Shown here one piece after another: positions 1 through 5,112 of a stretch of 5,454 nucleotides of DNA; within the stretch, counting starts at the first letter, position 1; every line of letters starts with the position of its first letter. Source of the stretch: Desulfovibrio sp. (lineage in GTDB: Bacteria; Desulfobacterota; Desulfovibrionia; Desulfovibrionales; Desulfovibrionaceae); the NCBI GenBank assembly GCA_020217165.1, contig JAIWOE010000230.1, positions 1-5,454 on the forward strand, read 5' to 3'. A program made the translations under genes and the position numbers. The notes beneath the pieces were generated by a model that did no database searches, had not been told where the DNA came from, and was given only the letters and a program-made list of their open reading frames with translations.

Positions 1-132
1 TAAGCAAACACCGTGCCGTGCATAATCCACCCCTCGACAGGAGGTGATAAAAGCACGTGCAGGTTGTGATAAAAGCAAACGCTGTCGTACACTAAAAAAG
101 CGTACCTAAAGCGTACCCAGCCAAAGCATGCC
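1..132. repeat. Gene-free left edge with short direct repeats
   Basis: No convincing coding sequence is seen here. The 12-base word GTGATAAAAGCA occurs exactly twice, at 44-55 and 66-77, a period of 22 bases (about two helical turns). AAGCAAAC occurs at 2-9 and again at 73-80, partly overlapping the second copy. GCGTACC occurs at 100-106 and 111-117, each preceded by a TAAA-type A-rich run. Such repeats just beyond the 3' end of a tRNA gene resemble integrase arm-type sites, but the function is inference only. Confidence 0.5.
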
Positions 133-168
133 AAAGAAAAAGGCACCTAGACTTACATCTAAGCGCCT
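133..168 (-). terminator. Intrinsic terminator of the tRNA-Thr gene
   Basis: Read on the minus strand, an 11-bp stem (168-158 with 151-141) encloses a 6-base loop (157-152) and is followed by a T-rich tract (TTTTTCTTT, 141-133). All 11 pairs form in the minus-strand RNA, two of them G-U. The same two positions are A-C mismatches in a plus-strand RNA, so the hairpin is built for leftward transcription. It lies just after the tRNA CCA end. Confidence 0.8.
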
Positions 169-176
169 GTTTTTTC

Positions 177-252
177 TGGAGCCGACGAGGAGAATTGAAC
201 TCCTGACCTGATGATTACGAATCAACTGCTCTACCATCTGAGCTACGTCGGC
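177..252 (-). tRNA. tRNA-Thr (anticodon CGU)
   Basis: The minus strand folds into a complete 76-base cloverleaf. The 7-bp acceptor stem is GCCGACG with CGTCGGC, the D stem is GCTC/GAGC, and the anticodon loop is TTCGTAA. The T stem is AGGAG/CTCCT with loop TTCAATT, followed by discriminator T and an encoded CCA (179-177). Anticodon CGT reads the threonine codon ACG. One anticodon-stem pair (positions 28 and 42) is a U-U mismatch; all other stem pairs form. The gene stands alone with its own promoter and terminator. Confidence 0.95.
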
Positions 253-269
253 GAATTGAAGATCGTCTT

Positions 270-297
270 CATATACGAGCCATCGCGGGGTTGTCAA
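270..297 (-). promoter_or_regulatory. Sigma-70-type promoter of the tRNA-Thr gene
   Basis: On the minus strand a perfect TTGACA -35 box (297-292) is followed, after 16 bases, by TATATG as -10 (275-270). Transcription would begin near 263, about 10 bases before the mature tRNA 5' end. The position and the consensus -35 make this convincing, although the -10 is only 4 of 6. Confidence 0.7.
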
Positions 298-313
298 TGG
301 TATTATCTCCGCG

Positions 314-342
314 TTGAAAAATCCGGCTCTTGGCGGCAGAAT
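314..342 (+). promoter_or_regulatory. Candidate sigma-70 promoter of the nuclease gene
   Basis: TTGAAA (314-319; 5 of 6 to the -35 consensus) and CAGAAT (337-342; 4 of 6 to the -10) are separated by the ideal 17 bases. It points rightward and lies 73 bases before the nuclease start codon, so the mRNA would have a leader of about 65 bases. It is back to back with the tRNA promoter. Prediction from spacing and consensus only. Confidence 0.45.
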
Positions 343-415
343 GTTCGGTGGCCGTGTTGTGCAACCACCAACAGCTCTGCCCTGGCGATAGACACGGAAA
401 GGTCGAAGAATCACC

Positions 416-895
416 ATGCCACCTTCCCTGCTGCTCCTGCGATGCGCTGCCCTGTACGTGCTGCTGCTGGCCGCCCAGGCCGTCTTGCCCACTTTGACAG
501 CCCAGGTCCACGCCTGGCAGGCCCGGGTGGTGCACATTGCCGATGGCGACACCGTCACCGTGTTGCGGGGGGATCGCCAACAGGTCAGGGTCCGGCTCTA
601 CGGCATCGACGCCCCCGAGAAGGGCCATCCTTACAGCGGCAAGGCCACCCGGGCCCTGGCCGCCATGGTGGGCAACACGGTGGTGGAACTCACCCCCATG
701 GACGTGGACCACTATGGCCGCCTGGTGGCGGTGGTCACGCCGGCGGGGGCGCAGCGGAGCGCCAATGAGCAGCTCCTTGCCCTGGGCCTGGCCCGGGTGT
801 ACCGCAGGCACTGCACCGCCGACTTTTGCGCGCGCTGGCTGGAGCTGGAAGCCCAGGCCCGGGCGGCCCAGGCGGGCATGTGGCGCCGGCGCTGA
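416..895 (+). CDS. Exported staphylococcal-nuclease-like (thermonuclease family) protein
   Basis: A 159-residue protein of the SNase fold (OB-fold, Ca2+-dependent phosphodiesterase acting on DNA or RNA). The first 33 residues are very hydrophobic with an early Arg, so it is probably secreted or periplasmic; cleavage may follow the AQA or VHA motif. The mature part carries the complete family active site: DGDT with D45, R60, D65 and E68 in RLYGIDAPE, and R102 in DHYGR. These correspond to S. aureus nuclease D21, R35, D40, E43 and R87. Two cysteines in the C-terminal CTADFC stretch are common in Gram-negative members. Length is typical of a stand-alone single-domain SNase. The start at 416 captures the whole signal sequence; the ribosome binding site is weak (GGAAAGG, 396-402). 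It looks monocistronic, between a divergent tRNA gene and a long non-coding region. Substrate and role (nutrient scavenging, defence, turnover) are not visible. Confidence 0.9.
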   Translation: MPPSLLLLRCAALYVLLLAAQAVLPTLTAQVHAWQARVVHIADGDTVTVLRGDRQQVRVRLYGIDAPEKGHPYSGKATRALAAMVGNTVVELTPMDVDHYGRLVAVVTPAGAQRSANEQLLALGLARVYRRHCTADFCARWLELEAQARAAQAGMWRRR

Positions 896-909
896 TGTTG
901 TCCAACGGG

Positions 910-928
910 ACCAGATCGTGCTGGTTTT
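910..928 (+). terminator. Weak candidate terminator after the nuclease gene
   Basis: A 5-bp stem (ACCAG 910-914 with CTGGT 921-925) with a 6-base loop ends in TTTTC, 14 bases after the nuclease stop codon. G-U pairs could lengthen it slightly. The position is right, but the stem is short and the T run is only four bases. Confidence 0.3.
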
Positions 929-1006
929 CACGAGCAAGGCATGTCTGACCATCCCCCTGGGCCGGGGCAATGGAGACGGACGGGAGCCGCTTCCCCCCTG
1001 CCCTCC

Positions 1007-1064
1007 CCTGACAGCCGGCCCGACACCTCGCCCGAGACTTGCCCGAGACTTGCCCGATACTTGG
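1007..1064. repeat. Degenerate 11-12 bp tandem repeat upstream of qmoC
   Basis: Five consecutive units start with CCTGA or CCCGA: 1007-1018, 1019-1030, 1031-1041, 1042-1052 and 1053-1064. Units three and four are identical (CCCGAGACTTG), and unit five differs from them by one substitution plus a terminal G. The period is close to one helical turn. It ends 250 bases before the qmoC start codon. It could be a protein-binding array or simple replication slippage; the sequence does not decide. Confidence 0.7.
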
Positions 1065-1202
1065 CCCGGAGCGCCTTCGGGCACCGGTGGCAGCGTGAAG
1101 GGGCCGCCACGAGGTGGCCGAATCCCACAAAGGGCTTTCCACCGCAACCTCCCGGAATACCTTGCCAGCCATACGCGGGCACCGCAGCAGGGCAATGGCG
1201 CG

Positions 1203-1221
1203 GAAAAGGCTTGGCTTTTTC
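1203..1221 (+). other. Short hairpin in the qmoC leader
   Basis: GAAAAGGC (1203-1210) pairs with GCTTTTTC (1214-1221) around a TTG loop, 8 bp including one G-U in the plus-strand RNA. The right arm contains five T residues but is followed by CGGGC, so it is at most a weak terminator or attenuator. It sits 94 bases before the qmoC start. Confidence 0.35.
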
Positions 1222-1314
1222 GGGCAGTCCTGGTACGCAGATTTCGTTCAGGATTTTTTTCACAAGCCGCTGCCACATAGACCAGCCTGGCACGCACCAC
1301 AAGGAGATCGCGAC

Positions 1315-2523
1315 ATGCCGCAGACACAGCGCATCGCGCCGAACCTCGAATTCATCAAAAACCTGCAGGCCGCGGGTGGCGATACCGTCAAACGCTGCTA
1401 CCAGTGCGCCACATGCAGTGTGGCGTGCCCGCTTTCGCCGCAGGACGGACCGTTTCCGCGCAAGGAAATGGTCTGGGCGCAGTGGGGGCTCAAGGACAAA
1501 CTGCTGTCGGACATCGACCTGTGGCTGTGCCACCGCTGCGGCAATTGCTCGGACCTGTGTCCGCGCGGCGCCAAGCCCGGGGACGTGCTGGCCGCAGCCC
1601 GGAACATGGTGTACCGCGAGCTGGTGGGGCCCAAGATCCTGGGCGAATGGATGAGTTCCCCCAAGCATCTGCCCAAACTCATTGGTATTCCGGCTGTGAT
1701 TTTCGGGATCATCTGGCTGATCGTCGCCGGCTTTGGCGTTCCTGAAGGCAAAATTGTGTACGGCAAGCTCTTTCCGGGCGACTACACCATCGACCCCATC
1801 TTCGGCCTGGCTTTCCTGTTTGTGGCGTATACGTTCTACAAAGGCGTGCGGACGCTCTTTGCTGAGTTCGACAAGGGGCCAAAAACCCTCTTTATCGGCC
1901 CGCATCAAAAGGTCGGGTGGCTGCAGGCCATCAAGGAAGTGGTGCTGGACGAACTGGTGACGCATTCCAAGTGGAAGGATTGCGGAGACACCCCCGGCGA
2001 TCAGGCCCGTTTCAAAGGCCATTTCTACACGTTCTTTGCCTTCATTGCCCTGGGCATTGTCACGTCCATCATTGCCGTGTCCCACTGGGGGCCGGTGTTC
2101 TTTTCCTTCCTGGGTTTCCTGGAACCCATGGGCCATACGCCCCTGGCCTTGTACAACCCCGTGAAACTGCTGGCTAACGTTGGCGCGGTGATGCTCGTCA
2201 TCGGGTTGTACAGTCTCACCAAACGCCGCCTGGATCTGGACAAGGCCAAGAGCGTCTCCAACTATGCGGACTGGTTCCTGCTCGGCGTCATCTGGGCGGT
2301 CACCCTCACCGGCATTGGCAGCCAGCTGCTGCGCTGGGTCAACTGGGCCTCCCTGGCGTACTTCACGTACTACTTGCACCTGATCAGCGTCTTCATGCTC
2401 ATCGCGTACCTGCCCTGGTCCAAGCTGGGGCATTTGGTTTATCGCACTGCCGCTCTGGTCTACACCCGCGTCGCCGGCCGGCTGCCCATGCCTGCTGTGG
2501 CGGACAGGACCTTCCACGTGTAA
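1315..2523 (+). CDS. qmoC: QmoC, membrane subunit of the quinone-interacting oxidoreductase (HdrC/HdrE-like fusion)
   Basis: A 402-residue protein. Residues 1-110 are HdrC-like, with two [4Fe-4S] motifs of the form CxxCxxCxxxCP (C28, C31, C34, C38 and C72, C75, C78, C82). Residues about 120-380 form a cytochrome-b-like HdrE/NarI-type domain with roughly six membrane helices (near 122-142, 162-182, 237-255, 283-301, 320-341, 347-366). Histidines at or beside helices, such as H236, H257, H274, H355 and H373, include likely heme b ligands. In the family, QmoC exchanges electrons with menaquinol and passes them through QmoA and QmoB to APS reductase during sulfate respiration. The start at 1315 follows AAGGAG (1301-1306) at good spacing and gives the family N-terminus; the upstream in-frame extension is not family-like. 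qmoD follows after 28 bases. Unusually, qmoA and qmoB are not upstream; a nuclease gene and a long leader are. The protein itself looks intact. Confidence 0.93.
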   Translation: MPQTQRIAPNLEFIKNLQAAGGDTVKRCYQCATCSVACPLSPQDGPFPRKEMVWAQWGLKDKLLSDIDLWLCHRCGNCSDLCPRGAKPGDVLAAARNMVYRELVGPKILGEWMSSPKHLPKLIGIPAVIFGIIWLIVAGFGVPEGKIVYGKLFPGDYTIDPIFGLAFLFVAYTFYKGVRTLFAEFDKGPKTLFIGPHQKVGWLQAIKEVVLDELVTHSKWKDCGDTPGDQARFKGHFYTFFAFIALGIVTSIIAVSHWGPVFFSFLGFLEPMGHTPLALYNPVKLLANVGAVMLVIGLYSLTKRRLDLDKAKSVSNYADWFLLGVIWAVTLTGIGSQLLRWVNWASLAYFTYYLHLISVFMLIAYLPWSKLGHLVYRTAALVYTRVAGRLPMPAVADRTFHV

Positions 2524-2551
2524 GCATTTGATTTCAAGGAGGAGTTTTCCA

Positions 2552-3247
2552 ATGTCCGAAGCTCGTAAAATTTTCCCCATGGCTGCCTTTGCGGCGCTGT
2601 TGAAGGGTGTGGAGCAGGAAGCCCAGGCCGCCACGGTCAAGGAACTGCTTTCGTTCATGACCGGCCGTGAAATCTGCGACTGCGGCGTGCCCTTGGCCAG
2701 CGCCCTGTGCCGGGCGTACATCTATGAGCAGCATCCCGAGCTGGCTCGCATGAAGGGCGGCGAAGTGGTGGCCATGGGCGACAACGTCTCCGTGACCATG
2801 CTGCCCCCCCTGGCCAAGAACGAAGTGGACGCCCTCTTTGCCCGCATGGAAGGCATGATGAAGGCCAAGGATGAGCTGGCCGCCAAGGTCTCTGCCCTGG
2901 AAGTCTCCCTGGCCGAAGCCACTGCTAAACTGGACGAGACCGCCAAGTCCATGGCCTTCTACAAGGGCAAGGTCGAGGCCTTTGAAGCCGCCGCCAAGGG
3001 CGAAGGCGAAAAGGTGCTCGTCACCTCCCAGGCCAAGGTGGAAGAATACATTGGCAAGGTGGATGAACTCTTGAAGATGATTGAGGATGTCAAAAAGCAC
3101 GGCGTGGTGACCGTGGCTGCCGGCGGCGCGGCCGGTGCCGCGGCTGCGGCTGGCGCTGCTGCCGCTCCGGCTGCCGAAGAAGCCGCCGTGCCGGACAGCT
3201 TCGGCTTTGGCACTTCCGGCGCCAACGCCGACGGGTTCGGGTTCTAG
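2552..3247 (+). CDS. qmoD: QmoD-like accessory protein of the qmo operon
   Basis: A 231-residue soluble protein without signal peptide or membrane helix. Residues 1-90 form a compact N-terminal region with a CDC motif (C42, C44) and a third cysteine at C53. Residues about 91-182 are Lys-, Glu- and Ala-rich with heptad-like spacing and should be helical, probably coiled coil. Residues 189-212 are an Ala/Gly/Pro linker, and the tail ends in two FGF motifs (217-219 and 229-231). Position and character match the gene last in the D. vulgaris qmo operon, where it supports sulfate respiration; its biochemical role is not settled. The start at 2552 follows AAGGAGGAG (2536-2544), one of the best ribosome binding sites in the window, implying high expression. 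It is surely cotranscribed with qmoC. The symbol rests on context and general likeness, not on an alignment. Confidence 0.75.
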   Translation: MSEARKIFPMAAFAALLKGVEQEAQAATVKELLSFMTGREICDCGVPLASALCRAYIYEQHPELARMKGGEVVAMGDNVSVTMLPPLAKNEVDALFARMEGMMKAKDELAAKVSALEVSLAEATAKLDETAKSMAFYKGKVEAFEAAAKGEGEKVLVTSQAKVEEYIGKVDELLKMIEDVKKHGVVTVAAGGAAGAAAAAGAAAAPAAEEAAVPDSFGFGTSGANADGFGF

Positions 3248-3259
3248 TGTGACGTCTCC

Positions 3260-3291
3260 GAAATAAGGTGATAGCAATACCACCTTATTTC
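3260..3291 (+). terminator. Inverted repeat just after qmoD, likely terminator or 3' stabiliser
   Basis: A perfect 11-bp inverted repeat, GAAATAAGGTG (3260-3270) with CACCTTATTTC (3281-3291), has a 10-base loop and lies 12 bases after the qmoD stop codon. The GC core GGTG/CACC is followed by TTATTT, flanked on the other side by AAATAA, so it could act from either direction. No separate T run follows, so efficiency is uncertain; a role in mRNA 3' protection is equally possible. Confidence 0.55.
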
Positions 3292-3352
3292 TGGGAAGAT
3301 CGTCCACCTACATGCGTGGATTTTGGCGGACTCACGGAGCCTGCGGCTCTGG

Positions 3353-3389
3353 GGCCGCCTTGCAGGTGGCCTTGTGTGTAGCGTTTTTT
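3353..3389 (+). terminator. Possible second terminator downstream of qmoD
   Basis: A 7-bp GC-rich stem (3353-3359 with 3365-3371) has a TTGCA loop and one G-U pair that only the plus-strand RNA can make. It is followed by a TG-rich stretch and, 12 bases on, by six T residues. The delayed T run makes it non-canonical. Confidence 0.3.
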
Positions 3390-3495
3390 GGTACACGTAT
3401 TTTGAAGGACGCAACACGAGAACACCCTCCGCCCCAAAGTGCTCTGTGAGAGGGGAGGCCTTGTAACGAGGCGCTCCCCTCTTGCATGGAGCATC

Positions 3496-3521
3496 CAAAA
3501 ATAAGGGCGCCGACGGCGCCC
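3496..3521 (-). terminator. Intrinsic terminator of the permease-phosphodiesterase-phosphatase operon
   Basis: On the minus strand GGGCGCC (3521-3515) pairs perfectly with GGCGCCC (3511-3505) around a 3-base GTC loop and is followed by TTATTTTTGG (3504-3495). It starts 41 bases after the phosphatase stop codon. This is a textbook intrinsic terminator; on the plus strand the following bases are C-rich, so it works leftward only. Confidence 0.85.
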
Positions 3522-3561
3522 TCCCCTGCCGGCTGCTGTCTAGCAGCAGTGGCGCCGAACA

Positions 3562-4281
3562 TCACGCGTTCCGAAAAGAGACCACCGGCCAACCGCGACG
3601 TTGGGCCAGACTGGCCAGCCCGGGTTCAGGATCCACGGCCACGGCCACCTCTGCAGCCTCCAGCAGGGGCGCGTCGTGCAGGGAATCGCTGTAGGCCACG
3701 CAGGGCTCCAGGGAAGCAGTATGGCGCAACCGGACGGCCAGGGCCGCCCGAAGGGCATGGACGCGGGCCAGCTTGTGCGGCCCAAAGCAGGGGACCGAAT
3801 CCCCGTCCTGGGTGCAGGCGAGGTGCGCCACGCCCAGCGCCTGGGCCACGGGCCGAACCAGCCATTCCTCCGTGGCGCTGGCCACCATCACGCACACGCC
3901 CAGGGCGTGGTACGCCGCCACCAGCTGCCGGGCACCGGGGAGGATGGCCGGCTCCAGGCTGTGCTGCGAGAATTCCGCCAGTACCGCCTTCTGCTGGGTA
4001 TCCGTCAGGGACTGACGGATGGTCCGCCGGAAGGCCAAGAGTCGGGAAAAATCCAGCCGGCCCTGGGCATACTCCTGCAAGAACACCTCATGACGCGCCA
4101 GGATGTCGGCATCCACCAGGCCGCGGGCGTGCAGAAAACGCAGCCACAGGCGGTTGCTGTCGCCGTCAAGCAGGGTGTCGTCCACATCAAACACGGCCAG
4201 GGCCACACCGGGCAGGGGGGTGCGCCAGTCGTGTTCCGCCCGGGCAGTGTCCGGGCAGGTGGCGCAAGGACTGGGGCTCAT
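3562..4281 (-). CDS. HAD-superfamily subfamily IB (SerB-like) phosphatase
   Basis: A 239-residue phosphohydrolase of the haloacid dehalogenase superfamily, expected to use an aspartyl-phosphate intermediate and Mg2+. Motif I is FDVDDTLLDGDSN, with nucleophile D32 and acid D34. Motif II is S135 in VASATEE. The motif III lysine is K170 in FGPHKL, and motif IV is DSLHD (D199 and D203). An alpha-helical C1-type cap lies between motifs I and II (about 45-110). The order and the C-terminal AVDPEPGL and RGWPV elements fit the PSPase-like HAD-IB group, often annotated as phosphoserine phosphatase-like but with varied substrates. The start at 4281 overlaps the stop codon of the upstream phosphodiesterase gene (ATGA), implying translational coupling. 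The longer in-frame extension would run antiparallel into that gene's frame and is rejected. Last gene of its operon. The likely substrate is a small organophosphate, perhaps related to its neighbour's product. Confidence 0.88.
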   Translation of the reverse strand: MSPSPCATCPDTARAEHDWRTPLPGVALAVFDVDDTLLDGDSNRLWLRFLHARGLVDADILARHEVFLQEYAQGRLDFSRLLAFRRTIRQSLTDTQQKAVLAEFSQHSLEPAILPGARQLVAAYHALGVCVMVASATEEWLVRPVAQALGVAHLACTQDGDSVPCFGPHKLARVHALRAALAVRLRHTASLEPCVAYSDSLHDAPLLEAAEVAVAVDPEPGLASLAQRRGWPVVSFRNA

Positions 4282-5111
4282 GCCACCACCGGGGCAAGGT
4301 TGGCCAGGCGTTGCGGCCAGTCGGTGATGAGGGCATCCACCCCCATGCCCAGCAAGGCCCGGGCATGGGCGCGCTCGTTCACCGTCCACACATGCACCCG
4401 CAGTCCCGCGGCATGCAGCTCGTGCACCAGCGCCGCGTCCACCATGGTGTATTCGGGGTGATAGGCCATTACGCCCAGGCGGCGCAGGAAGTCGATCAGG
4501 TTGTCCGGATGCCTGTCCTCCACCAGGGCTGCCGTGGGCAGGCTCGGGCACAGGGCCCTGGCCTGGGCCAAATATTCGTGGCGGAAGGACGAGAGCAGCA
4601 CCAGCCCGTCACACTGGGCCTCGGCCAGGAGGTCCAGCACCCTGGCCACCACCAGACCATCCCCGGGCTGGCCGGCGTGGTCCTTGATCTCCAGATTCAT
4701 GGGAAACCGATGGGCGCGGGTGAGGGCCAGGGCCTCGCGCAGGGTGGGCACGCGCTGGGCGGCAATCTCCTCGCGGTCCGTCTGGTGCTCCATGTCCCTG
4801 TGGGGCGCCGATTCCAGAAACCAGGCCCCGGCGGACAGGGTGCGCACCTCCTCGGCCAGGAATTCATGGACCAGCCAGGGCGCACGGGCGGCAAACTCGG
4901 GCCGGGCAGCCACATCCGTGGTGCGGGCCAGGGTATCGTCATGGATGACCAGCAATTCGCCGTCGGCGCTCAACTGGACATCAAGCTCCCAGCAGTGGGC
5001 CCCCAGGGCCATGGCGTAGCGGGCGGCCAGCAGCGTGTTCTCGGGCGCCAGGGAGCTGCCCCCGCGGTGGGCGCAAATGGGGCCAAAGGGACGCAACAGG
5101 AATGGATCCAT
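4278..5111 (-). CDS. Glycerophosphodiester phosphodiesterase (GDPD family)
   Basis: A 277-residue TIM-barrel enzyme that hydrolyses glycerophosphodiesters (deacylated phospholipids) to glycerol-3-phosphate and an alcohol. Family signatures are in order: HRGGSSLAPENT with H15, R16 and E24; ELDVQLSADG with E42 and D44; HDDTLARTT with H57; NLEIKD with E141 and K143; SSFRHE near 174; and VWTVNE near 241-246 before the closing TDWP. General acid/base histidines and metal-ligand carboxylates are therefore present. No signal peptide is seen, so it is cytoplasmic, as in E. coli UgpQ rather than periplasmic GlpQ. The start at 5111 follows the permease stop codon by one base; an in-frame extension to 5186 lies inside the permease gene and lacks family likeness. 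Its stop overlaps the phosphatase start. Placement after a transporter suggests it processes an imported substrate. Full length for the cytoplasmic class. Confidence 0.9.
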   Translation of the reverse strand: MDPFLLRPFGPICAHRGGSSLAPENTLLAARYAMALGAHCWELDVQLSADGELLVIHDDTLARTTDVAARPEFAARAPWLVHEFLAEEVRTLSAGAWFLESAPHRDMEHQTDREEIAAQRVPTLREALALTRAHRFPMNLEIKDHAGQPGDGLVVARVLDLLAEAQCDGLVLLSSFRHEYLAQARALCPSLPTAALVEDRHPDNLIDFLRRLGVMAYHPEYTMVDAALVHELHAAGLRVHVWTVNERAHARALLGMGVDALITDWPQRLANLAPVVA

Positions 5112-5112
5112 A

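Larger units (their letters stand above)
896..1314. other. 419-base non-coding leader region before qmoC
   Basis: No gene is supported here. Frames stay open on both strands only because of high GC, and their translations are proline- and arginine-rich without domain motifs. The stretch holds the weak terminator after the nuclease gene, an 11-12 bp tandem repeat (1007-1064), a hairpin at 1203-1221 and the qmoC ribosome binding site (1301-1306). No good sigma-70 promoter was found; the best try, TTGGCT at 1211-1216 with TACGCA at 1234-1239, matches poorly. There is no trace of a qmoB 3' end. Confidence 0.6.
3248..3561. other. Gene-free, hairpin-rich convergent intergenic region
   Basis: The 314 bases between qmoD and the convergent phosphatase gene contain no supportable CDS. 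Besides the inverted repeat after qmoD and the phosphatase terminator, two further hairpins are visible. GGCCGCC (3353-3359) pairs with GGTGGCC (3365-3371) around a 5-base loop; its G-U pair forms only in the plus-strand RNA, and a T6 run follows at 3384-3389. A longer hairpin at 3449-3482 pairs AGAGGGGAG with CTCCCCTCT, then GCCT with AGGC, with one bulged G and a 7-base loop. The stretch could hold tandem terminators or a small RNA; no known RNA family was recognised. Confidence 0.5.

Noticed and set aside
1..132. CRISPR array or plasmid origin iterons at the left edge
   Set aside because: Only two copies of a 12-base repeat with a 10-base gap; too few and too short for CRISPR, and no replication gene is visible.
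106..558. Minus-strand frame of 150 codons across the tRNA gene
   Set aside because: It reads through the tRNA gene, both promoters and the antisense of the nuclease signal peptide; not a real gene.
1288..1303. Sigma-54-like promoter (TGGCACG) just before qmoC
   Set aside because: The -24 element matches, but the -12 position reads ACAA rather than TTGC, and it would leave almost no leader before the ribosome binding site.
1114..1314. Upstream in-frame extension of qmoC
   Set aside because: The start at 1315 has a strong AAGGAG at proper spacing and gives the family N-terminus; the extra 67 residues do not resemble the family.
928..2721. Long open frame on the minus strand across the qmoC leader and qmoC (597 codons)
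   Set aside because: It is antisense to qmoC, whose iron-sulfur motifs and membrane helices are unmistakable. The translation has no domain pattern and is open only because of high GC.
2534..3307. Minus-strand frame opposite qmoD
   Set aside because: Gly- and His-rich antisense shadow of the alanine- and lysine-rich qmoD; no ribosome binding site and no family likeness.
3300..3490. 6S, SRP or tmRNA gene
   Set aside because: I compared the stretch with remembered hallmarks (6S closing stem and bubble, SRP GGAA tetraloop, tmRNA tRNA-like end) and could not place them convincingly.
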